Below are positions 8,455 to 16,672 of a DNA stretch of 64,000 bases, piece by piece. The DNA is taken from positions 25,601 to 89,600 of the forward strand of contig CAZYDU010000006.1 of NCBI GenBank assembly GCA_964646345.1. The letters run 5' to 3'. The notes under the pieces are model-generated. The model did not search any database, was not told the origin of the DNA, and saw only the letters and a program-made list of their open reading frames with translations. A program made the position numbers and the translations under genes. This DNA is from RGIG1681 sp964646345. GTDB taxonomy: Bacteria; Bacillota; Clostridia; Christensenellales; UBA1242. The first letter of the stretch is position 1. Every line of letters starts with the position of its first letter.

Positions 8455-9860
8455 TATATTCTAAGCCCCCTTGGATACAAATTTTTCAATCTTCCACCAC
8501 TTGCTTTCGCTCCGCCAATAGCGTAACCATTTCTCGTCACAACAACATATCCTTTGATGTTTTCTTGCGGTCTAAAAATTTCTTCTCCATGCAAATATTT
8601 TTTTAATTCTTCATCAGATAATTCTATTTTATACTTGAATAAATTTTCACATGCCATAAACAAGTTATGATTTGGTTCAAAGCGATTTTTTTCAATCGAC
8701 CCAATTTTAACTCCAACCAAATTGAACCTAAGACTCTCTAGAGCCATTCTCATTTCCCCGTCAAAAGCTTTTGGTGCAAGATATATATTATCCCCAGCTC
8801 TATAAAGTTCTCGCCATGAAAAATCTTGAATAAGATTATTTTTAGAAAATTCCAGAACGAGTTTATTTTCACTTTGACCTATTTGAACTAGACACTTTCC
8901 ATGTTTTTTTGAATATAATTCATTTTTTACATCACTACCTTCATTTTCAAACACAGCTATAAATTGTCCCTCGCCTGGAGCTTTATATGGCAAAAACTTT
9001 CTCGCCTTTTCTCCAAGATTATTTTCTAGATTTGACTGAATTGTTACACTTTTAATTTTTTCATCAATATCTAAAAGTTTAAATTTTCCATCATTTAGAA
9101 TATGCCTTACAATTTCTTCATCTTCCTTTTCATTAAAAGTACAAGTTGAATAAACAAGTTTCCCACCAAGTGCAACCAGTTGTTTTGCGATGTCAACAAT
9201 TTCTTTTTGTCTTTGATGACACAACAATACATTTGATTCACTCCATTCTGAAATTGTTTCTGGATTTTTTCTAAACATTCCTTCGCCAGAACATGGACTA
9301 TCCACAAAAACATAATCAAAAAAACCTTTAAATATTAACAAATCCTTTGGTTCTTCATTCAAAACTATAACATTTTTAAATCCCTGCCTTTCAATATTAG
9401 ATTGCAATATATCAGCCCTTGACTTTATAATCTCATTCGAAAATATTATGCTTTCTTCGCTAACTCTACATGCAATTTGACTGGTTTTGCCACCTGGAGA
9501 AGCACATAAATCTAAAACTTTAAGGGGTCTCGTTTCTTTTCCTATTTCACTTGAACAAACCGCCAGCATGCTTGATGGTTCTTGAATATAAATAAGTCCC
9601 GATAAATGCTCATCGCTTACACCTATTTTTTTGTTAGTTTCAAAAACAAATCCGTCATTTGCAAACTCAATTTTTGTCAAGTTTCCACCCAATGTATTAT
9701 GTTCTAAAAATTCTTCAACGGAAATTTTTTTAACATTAACTCTCAAGCCACGAACAGCAGGATTATCCATAGCTTCAATATAACTTTGATAATCTTCTTT
9801 TAAAATATTTTTCATCTGAGCCAAATAATTCTCAGGTAGTAATTTACTAATTTTATCCAT
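8454..9860 (-). CDS. RsmF/YebU-like rRNA cytosine-C5 methyltransferase
   Basis: SAM-dependent RNA m5C methyltransferase of the NOL1/NOP2/Sun family (468 aa), expected to modify rRNA (bacterial relatives: RsmF, RsmB). Seen: AdoMet motif VLDLCASPGGKTSQIA, the catalytic pair SPCSGEGMFRK and STCTFNEKEDEE, and a C-terminal PUA-like domain from about residue 300, which marks the RsmF branch. I set the start at ATG 9860 (MDKISKLLPENYL); a longer frame to 9962 adds a hydrophobic leader that does not fit the family. The site lacks a good Shine-Dalgarno. Coupled to the downstream SDR by TAATG. Confidence 0.9.
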   Translation of the reverse strand: MDKISKLLPENYLAQMKNILKEDYQSYIEAMDNPAVRGLRVNVKKISVEEFLEHNTLGGNLTKIEFANDGFVFETNKKIGVSDEHLSGLIYIQEPSSMLAVCSSEIGKETRPLKVLDLCASPGGKTSQIACRVSEESIIFSNEIIKSRADILQSNIERQGFKNVIVLNEEPKDLLIFKGFFDYVFVDSPCSGEGMFRKNPETISEWSESNVLLCHQRQKEIVDIAKQLVALGGKLVYSTCTFNEKEDEEIVRHILNDGKFKLLDIDEKIKSVTIQSNLENNLGEKARKFLPYKAPGEGQFIAVFENEGSDVKNELYSKKHGKCLVQIGQSENKLVLEFSKNNLIQDFSWRELYRAGDNIYLAPKAFDGEMRMALESLRFNLVGVKIGSIEKNRFEPNHNLFMACENLFKYKIELSDEELKKYLHGEEIFRPQENIKGYVVVTRNGYAIGGAKASGGRLKNLYPRGLRI

Positions 9861-10046
9861 ACAAAAAATATACAATAAATTTTTAATTTCGTCTATAAAA
9901 TAGAATAAAATTATTAAATAAATATCAATAAAATAAAAAAAATAATTAATTAATCTAGACAAATAAAAATCAAAGTGCTATAATTTGTGAGTAATTTAAA
10001 AACAAACTGCAAGGTTTGTTTATTTTTTTGTAAATTGGAGTTTATT

Positions 10047-11885
10047 ATGGAAGAAAATCAAATTAGAAATATTGCAATAATCGCCCACGTAGACCACGGC
10101 AAAACAACACTTGTAAATGCACTTTTGAAAGAAGGTGGCGTTTTTAGAGACAACCAAGCAGTTCAAGACAGAGTTATGGACTCAAACGCTTTGGAACGTG
10201 AAAGGGGTATTACAATCTTTAGTAAAAACGCCTCGCTTATGTATAATGGCGTAAAAATCAATGTTGTTGACACACCAGGACACGCAGATTTTGGTGGCGA
10301 AGTTGAACGTGTACTCAAAATGGTTGACGGCGTACTTTTGGTTGTTGATGCATTTGAAGGCACAATGCCACAAACAAGATTTGTTCTTGAAAAAGCACTC
10401 GCTCTTGGGCTCAAAGTTATCGTTGTTGTTAATAAAATTGACAGAAAAGATGCAAGAGTAAAAGAAGTTATTGATGAAGTTTTGGACCTTTTGCTAGACT
10501 TAGATGCAAATGAAGAACAACTTGACTCTCCTTTTGTTTTTGCTTCAGCAAGAAGCGGAATTGCTTCACTCGACCAAAACACTCTTGGCACTGATATGAA
10601 ACCACTTTTAGACACAATTATTTCACATATCCCAGCTCCAACATCTGACCCAAACAAATCATTTAAAATGCTTGTTTCTTCATGTGAAGCCAATGATTAT
10701 TTAGGCAAACTTGCAGTTGGCAAAGTTGACCAAGGTTCTGTTAAAGTTAACGAAACTGTTAACATTGTTAACTATCACGATGCAAACAAAAATAAAACAT
10801 TTAAAATAACAAATATTTTTGAGTTCCAAGGACTTAAGAAAGTTCCTGTAACTGAAGCAAACCCTGGAGACATAGTTTGTTTGTCTGGTTCTGATGAAGT
10901 TACAATCGGAGACACAGTTGCAAATGCAAACGACTTAGAACCTATCCCATTTGTAAAAATCAGCGAACCATCTATTGAAATGGAATTTTCAGTCAATGAC
11001 TCTCCACTCGCTGGAACTGAAGGCAAATTTTTCACTTCTCGTCATCTTCGTGATAGACTTTTCAAAGAAGCTGTTAAAGATTTATCATTAAAAGTTTATG
11101 AAACTGAAAGTGCTGATAGATTTAGAGTTTTAGGCCGTGGCGAAATGCATATTTCAATTTTGGTTGAAAACATGAGACGTGAAGGCTATGAATTTCAAGT
11201 ATCAATGCCAAAAGTTATTTTCAAACAAGAAAATGGCGTAACGTTAGAACCTATCGACAACCTAACAATCGATGTTCCTGAAACCTGTGTTTCAACAATC
11301 ATGGGTGCAATGGGTGTTAGAAAAGGCGAACTTTTAAATATGTCGCCAAAAGGAAGCAGAATTAGAATGGAATTTAAAATTCCATCACGTGGATTATTTG
11401 GTTACAAGAGCGAATTTTTAACACAAACAAATGGTGAAGGTATTATGAGTTCAATCTCAAGCGGTTACGAACCATTTAAGGGAACAATCAACACCAGAAA
11501 CTATGGTGCACTTATTGCTTATGAAAGTGGAGAATCTATTGTTTATGGATTATTTAACACACAAGAACGTGGAAGACTTTTAATTGGTGCTGGTGTCAAA
11601 GTTTATGGTGGTATGGTTGTTGGTATCAATCCAAAAGCTGAAGACATTGTTGTTAACGTTTGCAAGAAAAAACAACTAACAAACATTCGTTCAAGTGCAT
11701 CTGATGAAGCATTGCGTCTAACACCTATAAAACCATTAACTTTGGAAGAAAGTCTTGAGTTTTTAGGAGAAGACGAACTATTGGAAGTTACACCAGAAAG
11801 TTTGAGAATTAGAAAGAAAATCCTTGACCACACAATTCGTGGCAGAGAAACATTTAGAAAAAAACAAGAAATGAATAATAAATAA
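10047..11885 (+). CDS. typA: TypA/BipA ribosome-binding GTPase
   Basis: Translational GTPase related to EF-G and LepA that associates with ribosomes and supports ribosome assembly or stress adaptation. The G domain shows HVDHGKTTL, the switch ERERGITI, DTPGHADFGGEV and NKIDR within the first 130 residues, followed by EF-G-like domains II, III and V and the TypA-specific C-terminal domain (SRGLFGYKSEFL region). At 612 aa it matches the family. I start at ATG 10047 after TTGGAG; the frame extends to 9987 but without ribosome binding site. Monocistronic. Confidence 0.96.
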   Translation: MEENQIRNIAIIAHVDHGKTTLVNALLKEGGVFRDNQAVQDRVMDSNALERERGITIFSKNASLMYNGVKINVVDTPGHADFGGEVERVLKMVDGVLLVVDAFEGTMPQTRFVLEKALALGLKVIVVVNKIDRKDARVKEVIDEVLDLLLDLDANEEQLDSPFVFASARSGIASLDQNTLGTDMKPLLDTIISHIPAPTSDPNKSFKMLVSSCEANDYLGKLAVGKVDQGSVKVNETVNIVNYHDANKNKTFKITNIFEFQGLKKVPVTEANPGDIVCLSGSDEVTIGDTVANANDLEPIPFVKISEPSIEMEFSVNDSPLAGTEGKFFTSRHLRDRLFKEAVKDLSLKVYETESADRFRVLGRGEMHISILVENMRREGYEFQVSMPKVIFKQENGVTLEPIDNLTIDVPETCVSTIMGAMGVRKGELLNMSPKGSRIRMEFKIPSRGLFGYKSEFLTQTNGEGIMSSISSGYEPFKGTINTRNYGALIAYESGESIVYGLFNTQERGRLLIGAGVKVYGGMVVGINPKAEDIVVNVCKKKQLTNIRSSASDEALRLTPIKPLTLEESLEFLGEDELLEVTPESLRIRKKILDHTIRGRETFRKKQEMNNK

Positions 11886-11887
11886 CA

Positions 11888-11930
11888 AAAAAATGAACCC
11901 TACAATTAAGTAGAGTTCATTTTATTTTGT
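11888..11930. terminator. Bidirectional rho-independent terminator
   Basis: AAAATGAAC plus CTAC pairs with GTAG plus GTTCATTTT (11890-11923, one mismatch) between typA and the convergent lipoprotein gene. Confidence 0.87.
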
Positions 11931-11934
11931 AAAA

Positions 11935-13182
11935 TTAATATTCTTCTTTTTTTGTTGGTTTAATATCCAAATAATAGTCAACATAATTGACCGAAAAATC
12001 ATCTACACCTTCAGTTGGCTCGCTAGTCTCACTTGCAATAATTTGCCAAGTTCTAACAACACTTTCAGTTTGGTCTTCATACTCCCCAACTGGGAAATTC
12101 CATGTGCAATATTCAGGATATTTTAATGTAAACGTTGTATTATATGTTCCAATATCCGTAGCCGAAACATCTCCCGAAACTGTAAAATAGTCACTGCTGA
12201 TATTTGTTCCTTGTATATTTAATTCAGCCCCAGTGTGAGTTTGATTTGTTAATACCGGAACATCAATGCTTCGTTTAGAAATTATCCAAGTAGCATGTGT
12301 GGCAGTAACCGAACCTTCATTAGTTCCATCATTCCACGCAAACTTGTTTGGATTTTTTAAACTAAACGTAATAGAATATGAACCACAAACAGAACCACTA
12401 TCTTTTAAATTCGCATGAGTCATAGTCCAAATGTTTTCATCAAAATTATTTAAAACTAAATAATGATTAACTGGTTGACCCGCCGAATCAATTTCAAAAT
12501 AAAATCCATTACAAATTGCAGAAATAGCAGGTGCTTCAACTATTGTTCTTTCAGGTTTCCAAGCAGTCGTTGAAACCCATTCACTTGCCCGATAAAATTC
12601 TGTATTGCTTATAGCTCGAACCTTGTAGGTCGCACCCCACTCCAATGAAATAGTTGTTTGAGTTGTTGTTTGAATCTCTCCAAATTCTGCCGTGTCATTT
12701 TTTAGAATTTTATATTCATAAGCCGTAGCCTTTGCAACCGTCTCCCATGATAGAATCTCCAAATCATCATCAAAATTCAAAGCAGGAGAAGCAAGGGTTG
12801 GTTGGTCAAAAATAATCTTAACCATATATTTTGAATATTCTTTATAGAAAAACGAAATTTCATATTCACTACCAATTACTATATTATTATCATTAGGAAT
12901 ATTACTTTCAATTTCAAATCCAACAGAATCGCCATCTTTTTTAGATAATTTTGCAGTAGTCCCATCATCAAAACATGCTTTAATCACAAACAAACTATCA
13001 ATTTCCAATTCATCGTCAAAAATAACATGAATTGTTTCCCCGGTTTCAGAAAGTTTTTTATCTCCATAAAACACAGAAAATCCAATTTCAACCGCTTCAG
13101 TTTTGCTACAACCAGTTACAAGGAAAAAACAAGGCACAATAACACAAAACATCAATAAAAACAAATTCTTTATCCTTTTCAT
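11935..13182 (-). CDS. Lipoprotein with Ig-like repeats
   Basis: A 415-aa predicted lipoprotein. MKRIKNLFLLMF starts the signal sequence and LVTGC is the lipobox, so Cys is lipidated and the protein faces outward from the membrane. The rest is beta-rich: a fibronectin-like stretch (LEWGATYKVRAISN) followed by two related repeats of about 80 residues, each with a (S)YSITFSLKNP / TYNTTFTLKYP core and a final TW-I strand, resembling bacterial Ig/MBG-type modules. I chose ATG 13182 because AAGGAG is 10 nt upstream; ATG codons at 13191 and 13206 are too close to or before it. Probably a surface protein; ligand unknown. It resembles the 16673 lipoprotein in style. Confidence 0.75.
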   Translation of the reverse strand: MKRIKNLFLLMFCVIVPCFFLVTGCSKTEAVEIGFSVFYGDKKLSETGETIHVIFDDELEIDSLFVIKACFDDGTTAKLSKKDGDSVGFEIESNIPNDNNIVIGSEYEISFFYKEYSKYMVKIIFDQPTLASPALNFDDDLEILSWETVAKATAYEYKILKNDTAEFGEIQTTTQTTISLEWGATYKVRAISNTEFYRASEWVSTTAWKPERTIVEAPAISAICNGFYFEIDSAGQPVNHYLVLNNFDENIWTMTHANLKDSGSVCGSYSITFSLKNPNKFAWNDGTNEGSVTATHATWIISKRSIDVPVLTNQTHTGAELNIQGTNISSDYFTVSGDVSATDIGTYNTTFTLKYPEYCTWNFPVGEYEDQTESVVRTWQIIASETSEPTEGVDDFSVNYVDYYLDIKPTKKEEY

Positions 13183-13752
13183 CAGTCCCATTCTCCTTAT
13201 ATCCATCTACACAAAAGTATACATTTAAAATTTAGAAAGTGTCAAGCATAATGAGTTTTAACAAAAATTTTTCTTATTATAAATTCTTTAATTATTATAA
13301 GTAATTTTTGATAAATACATACAACGAAAACAAAACTAATTTAAAATCACAAAACATATAAAACTTTAATAATTTAATGTCTAAATGTAAATATTTGTAA
13401 TATTTTTACTAAATTTTACATTTTTTAATCAGTTTTTTATTAATTTCTATTCTAATCAAAAAACGCAATTTTTATTAAATTATTTCGAAATTTATACATT
13501 TTACAAAAAGTTATCAATGAAATACAAAAATCAATTACTTAAATAACAAATCACAAACACAAAAGTCGACAAACAACTATCACGCAATTAATAAACATTG
13601 CATAATATGATAATGGAAAGAATAGCACATTTTACCTTTTTCAGCTAGACTTTCCAAAACAACAAAAGACAACCCCAAAATCACCAAATGATAAATTATT
13701 TTGATTTCGCTATACAAATCAATAAGGACAAGCTAACAGCCTGTCCTTATTT
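13183..13752. other. AT-rich intergenic region without recognised gene
   Basis: 570 nt of extremely AT-rich sequence. I found no ORF with a ribosome binding site, no tRNA fold and no repeat unit. The only structured element is the hairpin at its right end (13724-13750). It must hold the promoter of the lipoprotein gene, but I cannot place it with confidence. Confidence 0.6.
13724..13750. terminator. Rho-independent terminator
   Basis: AAGGACA (13724-13730) pairs with TGTCCTT (13742-13748). It follows the minus-strand methyltransferase gene, although its T-run is better on the plus strand. Confidence 0.65.
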
Positions 13753-14520
13753 TTATTTTTTCAAAATATCCATAATATGAGAACTTGCTCCCAAAAGCTC
13801 AAATCTTTCGCAAATCGAAAGTTGATATTTTTTATAAATCTCAAAATCTTCCTGCGATAACTTATTTATATATGGTCTTATATAATCTGTTGCACCGTCA
13901 ACACCAATAATCTTAAGTCGTTTCAGCCCCGCATCATCTTTGAGTTTATCAATTTCTTCAATACGAACATAACTATATAAGTCTTCTGGTTTTGTTATGC
14001 AGTTAAAGTTCTCATCAAGTTTATTTTCACTTAAAACTTTTTGCAAATTTCCTTCTTTTATCGCATAGGTAATAAAAGCATACTCATTAGTTAAATACAT
14101 GATAAATAAAATGCCATCTTTTCTTAATACCCTTTTAGCTTCCATTATAGCTTTTAATTTGTCTTCATGCGAAAACAAATGGTAAGTAGGTCCGAACAAA
14201 AGAGCAATATCAAAACTTTCATCTTTAAATTTTAGATTTAAAGCATTACCCTGTTTTGCAATAATGCTTTTATTTTTTAATTTAATCTGACTAACATTTT
14301 TATTGACAAGCTCAACCGCCGTAAGCTTATGTCCAAGCTCGGCAAGAGCTACAGAATATCTGCCAGTACCTGCACCTATATCCAAAATATCTAAATTTTG
14401 TCTTTCTCCAATCACTTGTTTTATTTTTTCAAGTGCAACAAAAAACTCAACTTGACCATGCCTAGACAATAATCTTTTATCTTCATTAAATTTGTTATAA
14501 TACTTTTCAAGTAAATCCAT
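13753..14520 (-). CDS. Class I SAM-dependent methyltransferase
   Basis: A 255-aa methyltransferase of the Methyltransf_11/25 type acting on an unknown small molecule. Motif I is LDIGAGTGRYSVALAE near residue 45, the acidic residue of motif II is in TAVELV, motif post-I/IV is SFDIALLFGPTYHLF, and KRVLRKDGILFIMYL is the typical motif VI region. AAAGG precedes the ATG. Its start lies 2 nt after the stop of the DUF308 membrane protein gene, so they form a two-gene operon. The pairing does not reveal a substrate. Confidence 0.85.
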   Translation of the reverse strand: MDLLEKYYNKFNEDKRLLSRHGQVEFFVALEKIKQVIGERQNLDILDIGAGTGRYSVALAELGHKLTAVELVNKNVSQIKLKNKSIIAKQGNALNLKFKDESFDIALLFGPTYHLFSHEDKLKAIMEAKRVLRKDGILFIMYLTNEYAFITYAIKEGNLQKVLSENKLDENFNCITKPEDLYSYVRIEEIDKLKDDAGLKRLKIIGVDGATDYIRPYINKLSQEDFEIYKKYQLSICERFELLGASSHIMDILKK

Positions 14521-14522
14521 AA

Positions 14523-15155
14523 TTAGCCTTTATCTTCTTGTTTGTCATTTGACGAAATTTCAAAATCTTTCACTTCTATTGAATTATCTGAATTAACAAT
14601 AACTTCACCGGTTTCTTTGCTGTGGTTTTTTTCATTTTTTACAATTTTAATAAGCTCTACAAGTTCAAAACCACCATTAATCAAAAGCATTACACCTATA
14701 AAAATTGATAGTATATTTTTAGCAACATTAGTTCCACTTAAAATAGCTGTCACTAATGCTAAAGTTGTTACAATAATTCCAATAACAAATTCAGTTACCC
14801 AACCCTGCTCTTTTCTTTGCCTTTGTTTTAATGCAGAAATAATCAAACTAACACCACTATAGCATATTATTGCAGACAAAGCGATACCAAAAAATCTTGG
14901 CCACAACAACATAAAAAAACCTATTACAACCGCAATAATACCAAATGCCAGCATTCCAAAACTCTTATCATCAACAGACATTAACGAATAAATTATGATA
15001 CAAACAATTCCAGCCACAAGCAAAATATAGCAAAGCACATATTCAACAAAATTGAACATTTTGGATAACAATACACAAAATAAAATACCAAGCAAAATAT
15101 AACAAAATGTCAAAATTGTCTTTTTAAAATTTTCTTTTTTAAATAATGTTTTCAT
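14523..15155 (-). CDS. HdeD/DUF308-like membrane protein
   Basis: A 210-aa integral membrane protein with about six hydrophobic helices (for example ILTFCYILLGILFCVLL, MLAFGIIAVVIGFFMLLW and ILSIFIGVMLLINGGFELV) and a charged cytoplasmic tail of 35 residues rich in Asn, Ser, Glu and Asp. Repeated pairs ending in G-x-x-L-I-N/S-G resemble the duplicated DUF308 (HdeD) module. GGAG lies before the ATG. It is the first gene of a two-gene unit with the methyltransferase. The function of DUF308 in Bacillota is not established. Confidence 0.72.
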   Translation of the reverse strand: MKTLFKKENFKKTILTFCYILLGILFCVLLSKMFNFVEYVLCYILLVAGIVCIIIYSLMSVDDKSFGMLAFGIIAVVIGFFMLLWPRFFGIALSAIICYSGVSLIISALKQRQRKEQGWVTEFVIGIIVTTLALVTAILSGTNVAKNILSIFIGVMLLINGGFELVELIKIVKNEKNHSKETGEVIVNSDNSIEVKDFEISSNDKQEDKG

Positions 15156-15268
15156 CTACAAATCTCCAAGTACATTTTATAATAAAAAATTGCATTTGGC
15201 AACAAAAACAAATATAATTTTAACTTGCATCATGTCTCAAATAATGATAAAATAACAATAGGTGTAAA

Positions 15269-15820
15269 ATGATAATTGGAATAACAGGAAAATCAGGTTC
15301 AGGAAAAAGCTATTTATCCACAATTTTGGCTGAAAAATTACAAGCCGAACACATTGATGTTGATAAAATTTCGCATCAAGTCCTTTCTTTTCCTGAAACA
15401 CAAAAATTCTTAAAAAAAGAATTTGGTAATGATATTTTTGACGAAGAAATACTCAACAGAAAAAAACTCGGAAAAATCGTGTTTTGTGACCATGATAAAC
15501 TTAATTTGCTCAACAAGTTCTGTAAAATTCAAATAGAAAAGAAACTTGATGAGTTAATAAAAACCGAAACAAAACCATTAATTCTTGATTATGCCCTTCT
15601 GCCATGGCTAAAACAATTCAAGCTTTGTGATGTAAAAATTTTGCTAACGGCAGACTTTGAAACAAGGTATAGTAGAGTTAATTTACGTGAAAATATTACA
15701 AAAGAGTATTTTAAATCAAGGGACAATTCAGTTGAGAATTACAATGAAAATTTTTTCGATTATGTTTATAAAAATTTAACACAAAAATCAATAGATGAGC
15801 TTATTGAAAAGTTAATATAA
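15269..15820 (+). CDS. coaE: Dephospho-CoA kinase
   Basis: Phosphorylates the 3'-OH of dephospho-CoA, the last step of coenzyme A synthesis. The P-loop is GITGKSGSGKS at residues 4-14, with HIDVDKISHQVL providing the substrate Asp and lid region typical of CoaE, and LDYALLPWL and ILLTADFETRYSRV further on. Its 183 aa are slightly short for CoaE (about 195-205), and the middle motif is more diverged than usual, so another P-loop kinase is possible but less likely. AGGTG is before the ATG. An SDR follows 18 nt downstream. Confidence 0.82.
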   Translation: MIIGITGKSGSGKSYLSTILAEKLQAEHIDVDKISHQVLSFPETQKFLKKEFGNDIFDEEILNRKKLGKIVFCDHDKLNLLNKFCKIQIEKKLDELIKTETKPLILDYALLPWLKQFKLCDVKILLTADFETRYSRVNLRENITKEYFKSRDNSVENYNENFFDYVYKNLTQKSIDELIEKLI

Positions 15821-15838
15821 TCAGCAAAAGGAGTTTTT

Positions 15839-16573
15839 ATGATAAGGAAAACAGTAATTATAACCGGCGGATTTGGAGATATTGGCAAGGCAACTGCTAG
15901 AAAATTTGCTCAAAATCACTACAACATCGCATTGGGATATTACAATACTTTCAGTTCAGAATTTATTGAAGAATTAAAGTCTTATGGAATTGAAATACTC
16001 GCTCTGCCATGCGACCAAAAAAACGAAAATGATATAATAAATTTTGTCAATTCGGTTTTTAAAGAATTTGAATATGTGGATTGTCTTGTTGCAAATGCTG
16101 GAAAATCTGAACCAGTACAATATTTAATCGATAAACAAACAGAACTTATTGACGAAATCATTGACACAAATTTGCGTGGTACAATTTTAATTAATCGTGA
16201 AGTTCTCAAACATTTCCAAGCACAAAAACATGGAAACATAGTAAATGTTTCTTCAATTTACGGTATTAGTGGCGGAAGTTTGGAATCCGTTTATTCTTCA
16301 TGCAAAGCCGGAATTATTGGTCTTACAAAATCGCTAGCTGTTGAAGTTGGTCCTTTTGTAAGAGTTAACGCAATAGCACCTGGTTGCATTGACACAAAAA
16401 TGACAAGCAATTTATCAAAAGTTGACAAAGAATGCGTTATTGACTCAACACCACTAAATAGATTAGGCATGCCTGAAGATGTTGCCAATGCAGTATATTT
16501 CCTAGCATCTGATGATAGTTCATTTATAACCGGAGAAGTTTTAGAAGTAACAGGCGGAGTTTCAAGATTTTAA
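15839..16573 (+). CDS. FabG-like short-chain dehydrogenase/reductase
   Basis: A 244-aa SDR close in pattern to 3-oxoacyl-ACP reductase: TGGFGDIGKA at residues 9-18, VANAGKSE, VSSIYG for the catalytic Ser, YSSCK near residue 152 and the C-terminal SSFITGEVLEVTGGVSRF typical of FabG-type proteins. AAAGGAG precedes the ATG. Co-directional with coaE and probably co-transcribed. No other fatty acid synthesis genes are near, so a fatty-acid role is not supported; it may reduce another ketone. Confidence 0.85.
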   Translation: MIRKTVIITGGFGDIGKATARKFAQNHYNIALGYYNTFSSEFIEELKSYGIEILALPCDQKNENDIINFVNSVFKEFEYVDCLVANAGKSEPVQYLIDKQTELIDEIIDTNLRGTILINREVLKHFQAQKHGNIVNVSSIYGISGGSLESVYSSCKAGIIGLTKSLAVEVGPFVRVNAIAPGCIDTKMTSNLSKVDKECVIDSTPLNRLGMPEDVANAVYFLASDDSSFITGEVLEVTGGVSRF

Positions 16574-16612
16574 AAACTTAAAAACAAAGTTACAATCATA
16601 AAAATAAGTCAC

Positions 16613-16672
16613 AAAAAACAACCAAGTTTTAAATCAAAGAATTTTCTTTGAAATAAACATGGTTGTTTTTTA
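16613..16672. terminator. Bidirectional terminator with inner hairpin
   Basis: AAAAAACAACCA (16613-16624) pairs with TGGTTGTTTTTT (16660-16671); inside, CAAAGAA pairs with TTCTTTG. It separates the convergent SDR and lipoprotein genes. Confidence 0.87.
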